NCBI RefSeq assembly: GCF_028583425.1 | Contig: NC_072806.1 | Location: forward strand, 31,852,001 to 31,916,000 | Source: Eublepharis macularius | Taxonomy: Eukaryota > Chordata > Lepidosauria > Squamata > Eublepharidae | DNA: 64,000 bases | Direction: 5' to 3' | Shown: positions 1 to 9,400 of the stretch, piece after piece | Layout of the letters: every line of letters begins with the position of its first letter | How positions within the stretch are numbered: position 1 is the first letter of the stretch | Translations under genes and position numbers: made by a program | Notes under the pieces: model-generated | What the model saw: the letters and a program-made list of their open reading frames with translations, nothing else | What the model was told of the DNA's origin: nothing | Databases searched by the model: none

Positions 1-152
1 ATCTTCTTCCCCACAGTTTTCCTCTTTCCCTCCTCCTGGCAGCCTCCATATGCTCACCTTTCCCTACATCTTTCTCTCTGTCAAACCCACTAACTAACTT
101 ACCTTTTATTTGCCCCCCATCTTCATCTATATTTACTCATTTACTTCAGTTC

Positions 153-300
153 GATAAAATGAGTACCCAGTTTCCTAGGGGTAAAATGTAGATGACTGGG
201 GAAGGCAATGGCAAACCACCCTGTAAAAAGTCTGCCACGGCCCCCCATGGGTCAGTAATGACTTGGTGCTTGCACAGGGGACTACCTTTACCTTTACCTA
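153..300 (+). repeat. Sauria-type SINE 3' region
   Basis: The segment runs from AAAATGAGTACCCAG through GATGACTGGGGAAGGCAATG, CAAACCACCC and CTTGCACAGG to a short ACCTTT repeat. This order and the ACCTTT tail are what I recall of the Sauria SINE family of squamates, whose tail is mobilised by BovB LINEs. The tRNA-like head is missing. Confidence 0.6.
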
Positions 301-512
301 CTTCATTTATATTCTGCCTTTCTCCACAGTGAGAAAGCAGCTTACATCATTCTCCTTGCTTTCATATTATCCTTACAACAATCCTGTGAGGTAGGTTAGG
401 CTGAGAGTGAGTGACTCGATCAAAGTCATCCAGTGAGTTTCCACAGCAGAGTGGTGATTCGAACCTAGGTCTCCCACATCCTACTCTGAAACTAACCACG
501 GCACTACACTGG
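301..512 (-). repeat. tRNA-derived SINE, reverse orientation
   Basis: Read on the minus strand, it begins GCCAGTGTAGTGCCGTGGTT and carries a B-box-like GGTTCGAATC region, ending in a TATAAAT-like pol III SINE tail. This is the layout of tRNA-derived SINEs. The copy is diverged. Confidence 0.5.
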
Positions 513-556
513 CTTTTGTTGGGGGGGGGGCTGCTTTGGAACAGTAGTAAGCAGCT

Positions 557-924
557 TGGGGTTGCTGGCCCCCCAGTGAGGGTGGGTGATCCCCTGCTTC
601 CAGCTGCCACCCCCTGCCACCACTCACCTGGCCAGTGGGGGGAAAGGTGTGGGAATGGTCCTCCCAGGGCAAGCTCATGGGACCATGTGACAACATCACT
701 TCCAGGAGTAACATCATCACGCAGGCCGTGAGAGTTCTGCAGTTTGCGCACGGCCAACTTGGGCCCAAAAGAGGCGTGGGAGCATTCCCACAGCCTGCAC
801 GATGATATCACTCCTGGAATTGAAGTCATCATGTGGGCTCTGGAAGCACGTGTGTGAAGACTTTCTAAAGATGAGTTTCAGGGGGGCCCTTCCACTGAGA
901 GGGTAAGGAGACCTGGCAACCCTA
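557..924. repeat. GGGTTGC...GCAACCC terminal-inverted repeat element
   Basis: The ends are GGGTTGCTGG and CCTGGCAACCCTA. The interior repeats TGACATCACTTCC-like blocks seen also at 45922-46503, 47126-47462 and 53040-53440. It looks like a nonautonomous DNA element; the best-preserved copy has an 8-bp target duplication. Confidence 0.5.
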
Positions 925-1521
925 AAGTATTCAGGTCTGGATAAGTTATGAAAGTCATGTGGTATCGACGAAAGGGTCTTGCCTCTCCTCTGCCTTTTAA
1001 TGACAAAAACCAAGTCTGTAATACTAGCTAAACTGTTATGGTTGCCTAGCAACAATCGCTGAGGGCATCTGGTTAAAAAATATGTATGCATGCAAAAGCC
1101 ATAACTTTGGCCTGGATTCTAAACATTGTTGTTGTAGAAATTGGCAACACCATGGTTATTATTTGAAGCCAAACTAGATAAAATGTTAGAAATATGTGAT
1201 TAAATCTCCCATGTCTATTCTAGATGCAAGAAATAGCATCTGTAGGCAGAGATTTGGACTGGGATAACAGAGCTAGGCAATAGGGCAGGTTAACTTTTCC
1301 TACACATGCCCTTTCCCCATTGTAATTCATTTGCCTCACTTAAGATAACAATATGTGTGCTTGCTGTATAGCAGTACCCCCTGCCCACACACATATTCCA
1401 TTAAGTTGAGGAAGGCAGGATGGGTGATCGCTGAGCAATCAGGCAATGACAATTTTAGACTATTACTTCTTCCACTTTGGTGTGCAGCTCCTTCACCCCA
1501 TATTTAAACCTAAGCTCAAAA
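925..1521. other. Intergenic or intronic stretch, nothing recognised
   Basis: I see no exon with ASPA similarity and no clear repeat boundary here. ASPA exons 1 and 2 were looked for by their DLHNTT and GGTHGNE motifs and not found. Confidence 0.4.
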
Positions 1522-1967
1522 CAGGACTCATTTTGAGGGAGAACATGCAGGAATGCAGTTCCAGTTGTTCCCCAAAGAGGTCACATGTCAGGTGGCCCCA
1601 CCCACCTGACTCTCAGCCATTTTGGGCCCGTTTTGGCCTGGATTGGGGCTGAAATGGCCCAGATCAGGCCTCTGACAGGTGGTGGATCACTCTCCCACTC
1701 AGCAGTGGCCAGATCCTGACCATTTTGGGCCCCTTTTTGGCCATTTTCAGCCCCTTTTGGCCATTTTGAGCTGAATTTTGGCCCTGAATGGCCAGGATTG
1801 GGTCCAAAACAGCCAGGATAGGTGATGTCAGGGGGTGTGGCATATGCAAATCAGTTATGCTAATGACACTTCTGGTGATGGCAAGGGGTGTGGCATATGC
1901 TAATGAGATATGCTAGTGAGTTCTGCTAATGAGTTCCTCCAGCTCTTTTTCTACGAAATGACCCCTG
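1522..1967. mobile_element. hAT-like nonautonomous element, family A copy
   Basis: The ends CAGGACTCATTTTGAGG and ACGAAATGACCCCTGG form short inverted repeats. The interior alternates GGCCATTTTGG and CAGGATTGG motifs on both strands. Flanking 8-mers agree at only 5 of 8 positions, so this copy is old or rearranged. Confidence 0.6.
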
Positions 1968-2304
1968 GCCCAACGTATCTGCCGGCCCAAGCCACAAGAA
2001 CAAACAGAAACTTTCCCTTTAGCTTTGGTTCAGCTGGAGCAGGAATGGCTACTCCATTAGGCTCCACCCACCGATCACAATGTTTTGAATCAAAAACTGG
2101 CAAGCCCATTACGGGATCAGGGCCACGGAAGTCCCTACTGTGGAACCCAGAAAACTGTGATAAGGCAATTTTATTCGTTTGTTCTGCCTCAGGGTTTTCC
2201 AAGTCTAGAAATGCTACGAGTTCCTTAATATCCAAGAGAATTCTTGCATCAGGCTTAATGTCGGTGGGAGGAAAGAACAGCTTTTCATAACTGCCACATC
2301 CGAT
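1951..2304 (-). other. Unidentified minus-strand open frame of 118 codons
   Basis: The frame is open from a TAG at 2307-2305 down to 1951 and includes PPTDIKPDARILLDIKELVA, FLDLENPEAEQTNKIALS and HSRDFRGPDPVMGLPVFD. Composition is balanced and protein-like rather than repetitive. I do not recognise the family. Its last residues run into the hAT-like repeat ending at 1967, so the 3' end is broken there. It could be an exon of an unknown gene, a processed pseudogene fragment or an old mobile-element protein. No ATG and no strong splice sites were found. Confidence 0.3.
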
Positions 2305-3184
2305 CTATGCTGTGGTTGCTTTTGAAATCAATGAGGCAGATGCTTGCCCATAGGGAAATGCCGGGATGCAGAAGAACAATGAATTAAATCATGAGATCAT
2401 AAGGATCTGTTTTAAGTTGAGCTGAATAATGTCACTTCCCCCCAACAAAATAGGACGTTTCATCATTACTTTCCTATTTAACTATTTATGTCCATCGAAA
2501 GGTCACTGTATACTCAAGAAGATGTGAAGACTTACATGTAATGAAGCTAAATATGTAGGAGCAATAGAGAAGGAAGCAGACTTCAGGATTTTAAAATATT
2601 GAAAAGTGCCCTCAAGGCAGCAGAATGAGTGCTGCAAATTAATTGGCTCCTATGCTGCTGAATTAACATTGAGAGCGTGTCCATTTATATTCATGCGCAG
2701 TAAAGTTTAGTGGAACATTCTTGCTGCAATCTAAGGGGAAGCTCACCCCCAAAATACAGCTTTGTATTGTGAGGCTCCTTCTTGACTAGCACCCCCAGCC
2801 AGGCCTCTGCTGTCCTGCTGACTCAATGGGAGTCAGTCCTTAGAGCAGCCAGGGAACGGGGTTGTACCACACTGTCCCCCAATTATCATTGTCAGCTATC
2901 ACAGGAACTCACTTATATAGGGGGCTTCCTTGTCCCTTCCAATCCTGCCCTGGCCTCCCTGAATGGCTCTCTCCTCCACCTGTCAGCTGGAAGGGCTGTG
3001 TCAGCCTTTTAGCCCTCCTGGCTCCTCCCCTTTCAGCTCATCCAGGGTGGGTTTGCCCGCCCACTTCATGGTATGCCCACCCTGGCTTGCCTGCTTTCCT
3101 GGGGCCTGTTCTCTCCAGGCTCAAGCAGCTGGAGGCCTCCTGCTACCCAGCTACTGGGCTGTTACTGCCCTCCTCAGGTGGAAG
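2305..3184. other. ASPA intron or upstream stretch, unassigned
   Basis: This is A/T-rich to about 2740, then C/T-rich from about 2740 to 3184. The second part looks like a repeat fragment but I could not name it. No ASPA exon 2 motif is present. Confidence 0.3.
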
Positions 3185-3612
3185 TCTGGTTGCCAGTCTC
3201 CAGGTGGTGGCTGGAGAGCTCCTGGAATAACAACTAGTCTCCACAGGATGCTTCGGCTCCAGAAACCTGCTCCGTTTTCCTGATTGAGCATCCTAACCTG
3301 AAATATGCAACGACCCGGTCTATAGCAAAATACCCTGTTGGTAAATATGAAAGTTATCAGAATTGTCTGGTTCTTAATGAATAATACGGAATTATGTCCT
3401 CAGACAAGAGGGTGATTCAGGGACACATCACTGGGAAAATCTTTGAACGCATCTACCAAGCTTTGCCACTGAGATCCGTTGCCCTGGAGAAAATGGCTGC
3501 TTTGGAGGGTGAACTCCAGGGCATTATACCCTGTCGAGATCCCTCCCCTCACCAAACCTCATCCTCTTCAGATCTCCAGGAATTCCCCAACCTGGAGCTG
3601 GCAACCCTAGCA
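3185..3612. repeat. GTTGCCA-family repeat split by an ASPA exon 3 block
   Basis: The left half (TGGTTGCCAGTCTCCAGG to TAGTCTCC) and right half (TGAGATCCGTTGCCCTGGAG to GAGCTGGCAACCCTAG) together make one copy of a repeat seen intact at 36330-36512 and elsewhere. Between them lies a roughly 224-bp block nearly identical to 3868-4096 that contains ASPA exon 3. The repeat is therefore the recipient of a copied genic segment. Confidence 0.75.
3247..3340 (+). CDS. ASPA: Duplicated ASPA exon 3, upstream copy
   Basis: This second 94-bp copy differs from the 3872-3965 exon at only two positions I can see, changing Ser-Leu to Ala-Ser near its start. Both splice sites look usable: CTAGTCTCCACAG before it and GTAAATATGA after it. 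Homology to the other copy continues through about 3465. The copied block lies inside an interspersed repeat whose two halves are at about 3185-3241 and 3466-3612. Because 94 is not a multiple of three, using both copies in one transcript would shift the frame. The copy could be mutually exclusive, a poison exon or silent; the sequence cannot tell. Confidence 0.75.
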
Positions 3613-6362
3613 CCATGGAGGTGAGGCTGCTTCAGGTCCCAGGGCCGCTGCAGGTGCGGGGTGAGTGGGGCAGAGTCCAGCAAGGCTACCTGTTGCTGCT
3701 GCAAAGGTGGGATGGGTAGTGCAGAGGCCGGTAGCGCCAGGCAGTGTGTTTTCTAAAGCAGTCCTATTTATTTTAGGACTGCAAGAAAGAGGATGAATAT
3801 CAAAAAACTGAACGTAATCGGTAGGCTTTTGTTTGCATAACCAAATAGTATTAAACAAATATTTTCCACAGGATTCTTTGGCTCCAGAAACCTGCTCCGT
3901 TTTCCTGATTGAGCATCCTAACCTGAAATATGCAACGACCCGGTCTATAGCAAAATACCCTGTTGGTAAATATGAAAGTTATCAGAATTGTCTGGTTCTT
4001 AATGAATAATATGGAATTGTGTCCTCAGATAAGAGGGTGCTTCAGGGACATATCACTGGAAAAATCTTCGAACACATCTACCAAGCTTTGCCCAAATGTT
4101 GCCTGTATATTTCCTCCAACAGAAGAAATAGTAGCCACTTGAGGTTGGGAAAATTGTGCTACGCTGTAGTCTCAATACATCCCCTACTAGGCTTTCTAGT
4201 TGCCCCCACCAATGGGGGGCAACCTTTCACCCCTGCACTGCATTCCCTATACTCACTCAGTGGAGCACTGGGAGGAAAAAGGGGTGAGGACAGACACTAT
4301 GATGTCACTTTCTGGTGAGCAACTGGAAGTGATGTCAAGGCATCTATGACATCTATGAACTTCCCCAAATCTCTGTGGTCCTCACCAGAGGTGACGTCCT
4401 TGCAACAGCCGCTTCTCTCTATTCTGTCCCTCAAAATGCTCCCAAGGATGTAAGCGCTACCAATAGAAAATCACTCGGGAGATCAATTCATAGATGAATG
4501 GAGGTCTCTAAATCTGATTAGAGCAGTGATTGAGGGGAGGGGTTCTGACTGCTTTTCTGCTGAAAATCATTCCCTCAGCAGCTTTCCTGCTGATAGGATT
4601 AGCGATACTGTGTTCATATATCTTTTGCTCTGCAAGAAGAAAAGCCATGAGGGGAGGGTAATTCTTAGACACAGGGCCAAGCTAGAACTGACGAATGACA
4701 CTTGAACGGCAAGTGAACAGACTCTCGTATATTCCTCCCTGTTCACTTGCTCTCCACTGGAGTGCAAGTGGAGTGCAAGTGAACAGGGAGGAATACACGT
4801 GAGTCTGTTCACTTGCCATTCAAGTGTAATTTGTCACGTCTAGCTTGGCCCAAAGAGCCTGCAGGGAATGAATTAGGCACCACTTCCCTCTGCCAGTTTT
4901 CTGGTCAAATCTGGAGCTCTTCTCCACCCACAGAGGCACTTTGCCCGTCTCTTTTGCTGTATCTACATTGCCCTGGCGTGCTGCTGGGACAGCAGAGCAG
5001 ATAAGACACATACTCCCATCCCAGTCTATCCAGCACTAACTGGCACAAAGGGACGGCTTCTTTATCTGGTAATGGGAACCAGCCCATTACCAGTTCAACT
5101 GCAGCCTCTGGTGCTGTTGCTCTTATGATGGGACAGAGTCTCAGCATGGGAAAGTGCGATGCAAGGACCTAGATCCAAAGTTTTATATGCCAGGGGGAAC
5201 TTCAGATTTGTGTGTTTTTTAAATTGCAGCTCCCTCCTGCCCTCAACATCACACACCTCTTGAAACTGAAGGCGTTTCAGAAGTTTTTGCAATGGTATGG
5301 AGGTCTCTTAAGCAAAGGAGGAGAAGTGATCTTAGATCTAGTACTTCAACTTGATGTTTGGGTGGTGATGGTGACCAGGAGGGCTTAGATTGGCTTGCTG
5401 GCTGTGTTTTTCCCAAAGAGAAAGAACCTGAATAGAGGTAGTCAGGGCTTTTTTGGGGGGAAAAGGGGTGGTGGAACTCAGCGGTGGAACTCAGGACCAC
5501 GGAATGATGTCACTTTGGGTCAGCCGGAACAAGGGGGGAGTTTTTAAAAGTTTAAATTGCCCTAATTGAAAATGGTCACATGGCCGGTGGCCCCGCCCCC
5601 TGATCTCCAGACAGAGGGGAGTTTAGATTGCCCTCCACGCCACTGGCGTGGAGGGCAATCTAAACTCCCCTCTGTCTGGAGATCAGGGGGCGGGGCCACC
5701 GGCCATGTGACCATTTTCTAGAGGTGTTGGAACTCCGTTCCACCGCGTTCCAGCTGAAAAAAAGCCCTGGAGGTAGTCAAGCCTCATGGTGCCCATACTT
5801 GATTACTATCGTGCACTCTGCAAGGGTGTCTTCGAAGAGGGTGCCTTCGAAGAGAGGAAGGAAACTACAATTGGCATAGACGGCAACAGCCCAGTTGTTA
5901 ACTGGTGCTAGCTGTGTAACCATATTACACGCATTCCAGGCAAATTTCTTCAGCTAACAGCTTGTTCTTAATTTAAAGTTCTGGTTTGGGCCTTTAAAAA
6001 ATGAACAAGTTTGAGACTGGAGATGGTTTCACTTGAAACTACCTGTACACTGCGTGATATGCTGTAAGCTCCTAGTCGAAACTTAAAATTGACTTTTTTT
6101 GCACATTACGTGTGTTTGTTGAGCAACAACACAAGCAGAGTTTTGTGCGTTTGCCTCTTAAAGTGCCTGTTAAAGATGTTTTTGGCTTTGTTTGTGAAAT
6201 CATATTACTTACATGATTGCATGTAAGATTTGCAGCAGAGTTAGTCATTGCTCCGTGGGGGTACATTTAGGAGGAGAATACAGTATGCTTTATCTTGTAT
6301 CTTCGTGGGCTTTATTTATTTATTATTTATTTATTATTATTTATTTATTATTATTTTTTATT

Positions 6363-6414
<52 letters not shown>

Positions 6415-9400
6415 TGCGATATCCCTGCAACCATTTTTGGGGGGAGGGAGGATTTATACTAGCACCAGGGCTCATTTTGAGGGGGAACGTGCGGGAACGC
6501 AGTTCCGGTAGGTCTCCAAAAAGGTCACATGACAGGTGGCCCCGCCCACCTGATTTTTGGCCATTTTGGGCCCGTTTCGGCCTTGATCAGGGCCAAAATG
6601 GCCCAATTCAGGCCTAAAATGGCCAGGATCAGGCTGTAAACAGCCAGGATTGGTCCTGAAATGGCCAGGATCGGGCCTCTGACCATTTTGGGGCCCTTTT
6701 CAGCCCTTTTCAGCTCCTTTTTGCCATTTTGGGCCCAATTTCGGCCCTGAATGGCCAGGATTGGATCCAAAACAGTCAGGACAGGTGATGTCAGGGGGTG
6801 TGGCATATGCAGATCAGTTATGCTAATGACACACTTCTGGTGCTGTCAAGGGGCGTGGCATATGCAAATGAGTTGTGCTAATGAGTTATGCTAATGAGTT
6901 CCCGAAGCTCTTTTTCTACAAAATGACCCCTGATTAGCACCAACATATTGTTTAAATATTTTAAACCAATAAATAACCATTACAACGAGCGAGAATACAA
7001 CATAAAGGGTTTCTTTGAAGTAGAGGTTTGGAGAGGCACCTGTCAACCCCAAGGTCCTCATCTGAATGGCTATTCTAGCTCTGAATTCTGGTACAGGGTT
7101 GAGCCAGTAAGAAGTTTTCACCCTTATATAAGATGTCACTGTTGCAGTTCAAAATAGGGCAAAGCCAGCCCTACGATGAAGGATGCTGAGGCAGCCCTTG
7201 TCTTCTCAGGCAGACAATTTAGAGGTCCCATTAAAGCAGCATGTCCCAAACATTGGGTCACTGAGAGCCAAGCTACAAGTGACAAATTACACTTGCCTGG
7301 CAAGTGAACAGACTCACGTGTATTCCTCCCTGTTCACGTCATTCACTTGCTCTCCACTTGATCAAGTGAAGAGCAAGTGAATGGCAAGTGAACAGGGAAG
7401 AATACATGCGAGTCTGTCTGTTCACTTGCCAGGCAAGTGTAATTTGTCACTTGTAGTAGCTTGGCTCTTAGAGTCAAGCTACAAGTGACGCCTTACACAG
7501 GTTGGACACTTGTCAGCTTCCCTCAAGTTTCGATGGGAAATGTAGGCGTCCTGGATTTACAGCTTGGCTCTCCATTACAGCTACAAGACCAGGACACCTA
7601 CATTTCCCATCAAAACTTAAGGGAAGCTGACAAGTGTCCAACCTGTGTCAGGCGTCACTTGTAGCTTAGCTCTGAGGCACACCTTTTCTGGATTAATATC
7701 AGAGGCACACCTCACTCTCAAAACACTTTTTGCAGAATGTAAGAAATTCTCACAGAAGGCCCCCCTCCTCCCCCTCCTCTATGTTTCTTGTGTGGTTTGC
7801 TGTTCTAGATGTACCTGATAATGGTACATAGGTAGGCCGAGAGCAGAAACTCATGCACAAATACAGCAGGCAGCTTGTTCCCCGTGTGAGTAATTCTTCT
7901 GTACCTCTTTATTAGGAGTGATGGAATGCTCTAGTCCCTCCCAAGGCAGAAGTTGGGTAGATTTATTCAACCCCAAATGCAGACAAGGCCAAAGCAGCCA
8001 GTTTGGTAGATTATAAATTGTGCTGATTTGAGTCTCAGGACATGTGTGTCTAGTTATAAACTACTGGAAGCTAGAAAGCTGAAAGGAACTAGTAATGAGG
8101 GAGAAGAGCTGTTTCTAAACAGGAGGGGGTTGTATTTTGAGAGCGGTGTTGGCAAGCTGAAAAAGATTGAGACGTTAGCCGCTCCAATGTGCTGGATAGC
8201 TTGGCTTGTGTGCTAGACGAAGGAAAAATATAAGTTGCTGGAAATGCTTAGCGAAACAAAAGTGGGGAGTCTGAATAGCAGTCTTCAAATATTCCCCTGG
8301 CTGTCCCAAAGAGAAAGAGCGCTGATCTTTCCTTCGATTACATGCAGGTGTGGAAGTTGGTCCTCAGCCCCAAGGAGTTCTTAGAGCAGATATTTTGGAC
8401 AAAATGAGGAAGATCGTCAAACATGGCCTTGACTTCCTCCACATTTTCAATACAGGTACAGTAGCCTTTGCAATCCAGCAGGAATGAAAAGTTGTTTATG
8501 ATGCTACAAAGTCATTGGCGGAACGTAGTTATTTCCTGGTAAAATGATCTACTTTGGGAGCGATCCTAAGGGCCAGCCTAGATGTGACATTTTTAAACGA
8601 GTTGCATGCATGTGCGGATCAACAATATGGCAACTAACACCTACTGGGAATGTTTTGGTTTGAGAAATAGGGTGAAGAGAGGGAGGCAGAAGTCCCTCTT
8701 TATCCTGCACCACAGTCCCAATTGGGTCGCTATGGTGCTTTAAAATCAGTTCTGTACAGCTGTTGTGTGGCTGCACAGAAAGTAAGTCAGGTGTAGGAAA
8801 CCAATACCCAGCTCCTTTAAAAATATCGATCTGGTTTGGCCCTATGTAGGTCCACTCTACACTAAGTCCCATATTATTCAAAGGGGCTTACTACCAAGAA
8901 AATGTCCTTAGTTTGGCAGCTTTAATGCTGACAAGTATTATTGAAGATTAATTCCATGACTCCCCTTCTGTATATTTGTGGCTAAATAATTTGACACAGT
9001 TTTAAAGCAGTCTTTTTTTAAAAAAAAAATATGCTCCCATTAATGTCAATTGCACAGGACTATAAAATGCAAAAAACCACAACTCATTTATGCTTAACTA
9101 TCCTTAATTTTAAAAAGTACTTGGTAAGGATTATAGCTGTCTAACAATAGCCTCTTTTATCCAAAGATGTGATCTGATGTTATAATCTGATATCATGCCT
9201 AAACCTTATACTGGCAACAGGAGGAATTTTTCAGAAATTCTATCATCTGCAAAATATTTCCTATGCATCATTCACCATGAGCAAAGTCCCTGTTTTTTAG
9301 CCATTCCAGTAAATTCTGATCCAACTATCATGCATCGCTGAATATATGGGTCATCTTTCAGTAACTCAGCCTCCTGAAGAGAGAAACCTTTTCCTAAGAT

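Noticed and set aside
7265..7672. Repeated palindromes as a CRISPR-like array
   Set aside because: The units are two inverted-repeat transposons in a vertebrate genome, without regular spacers or cas genes.
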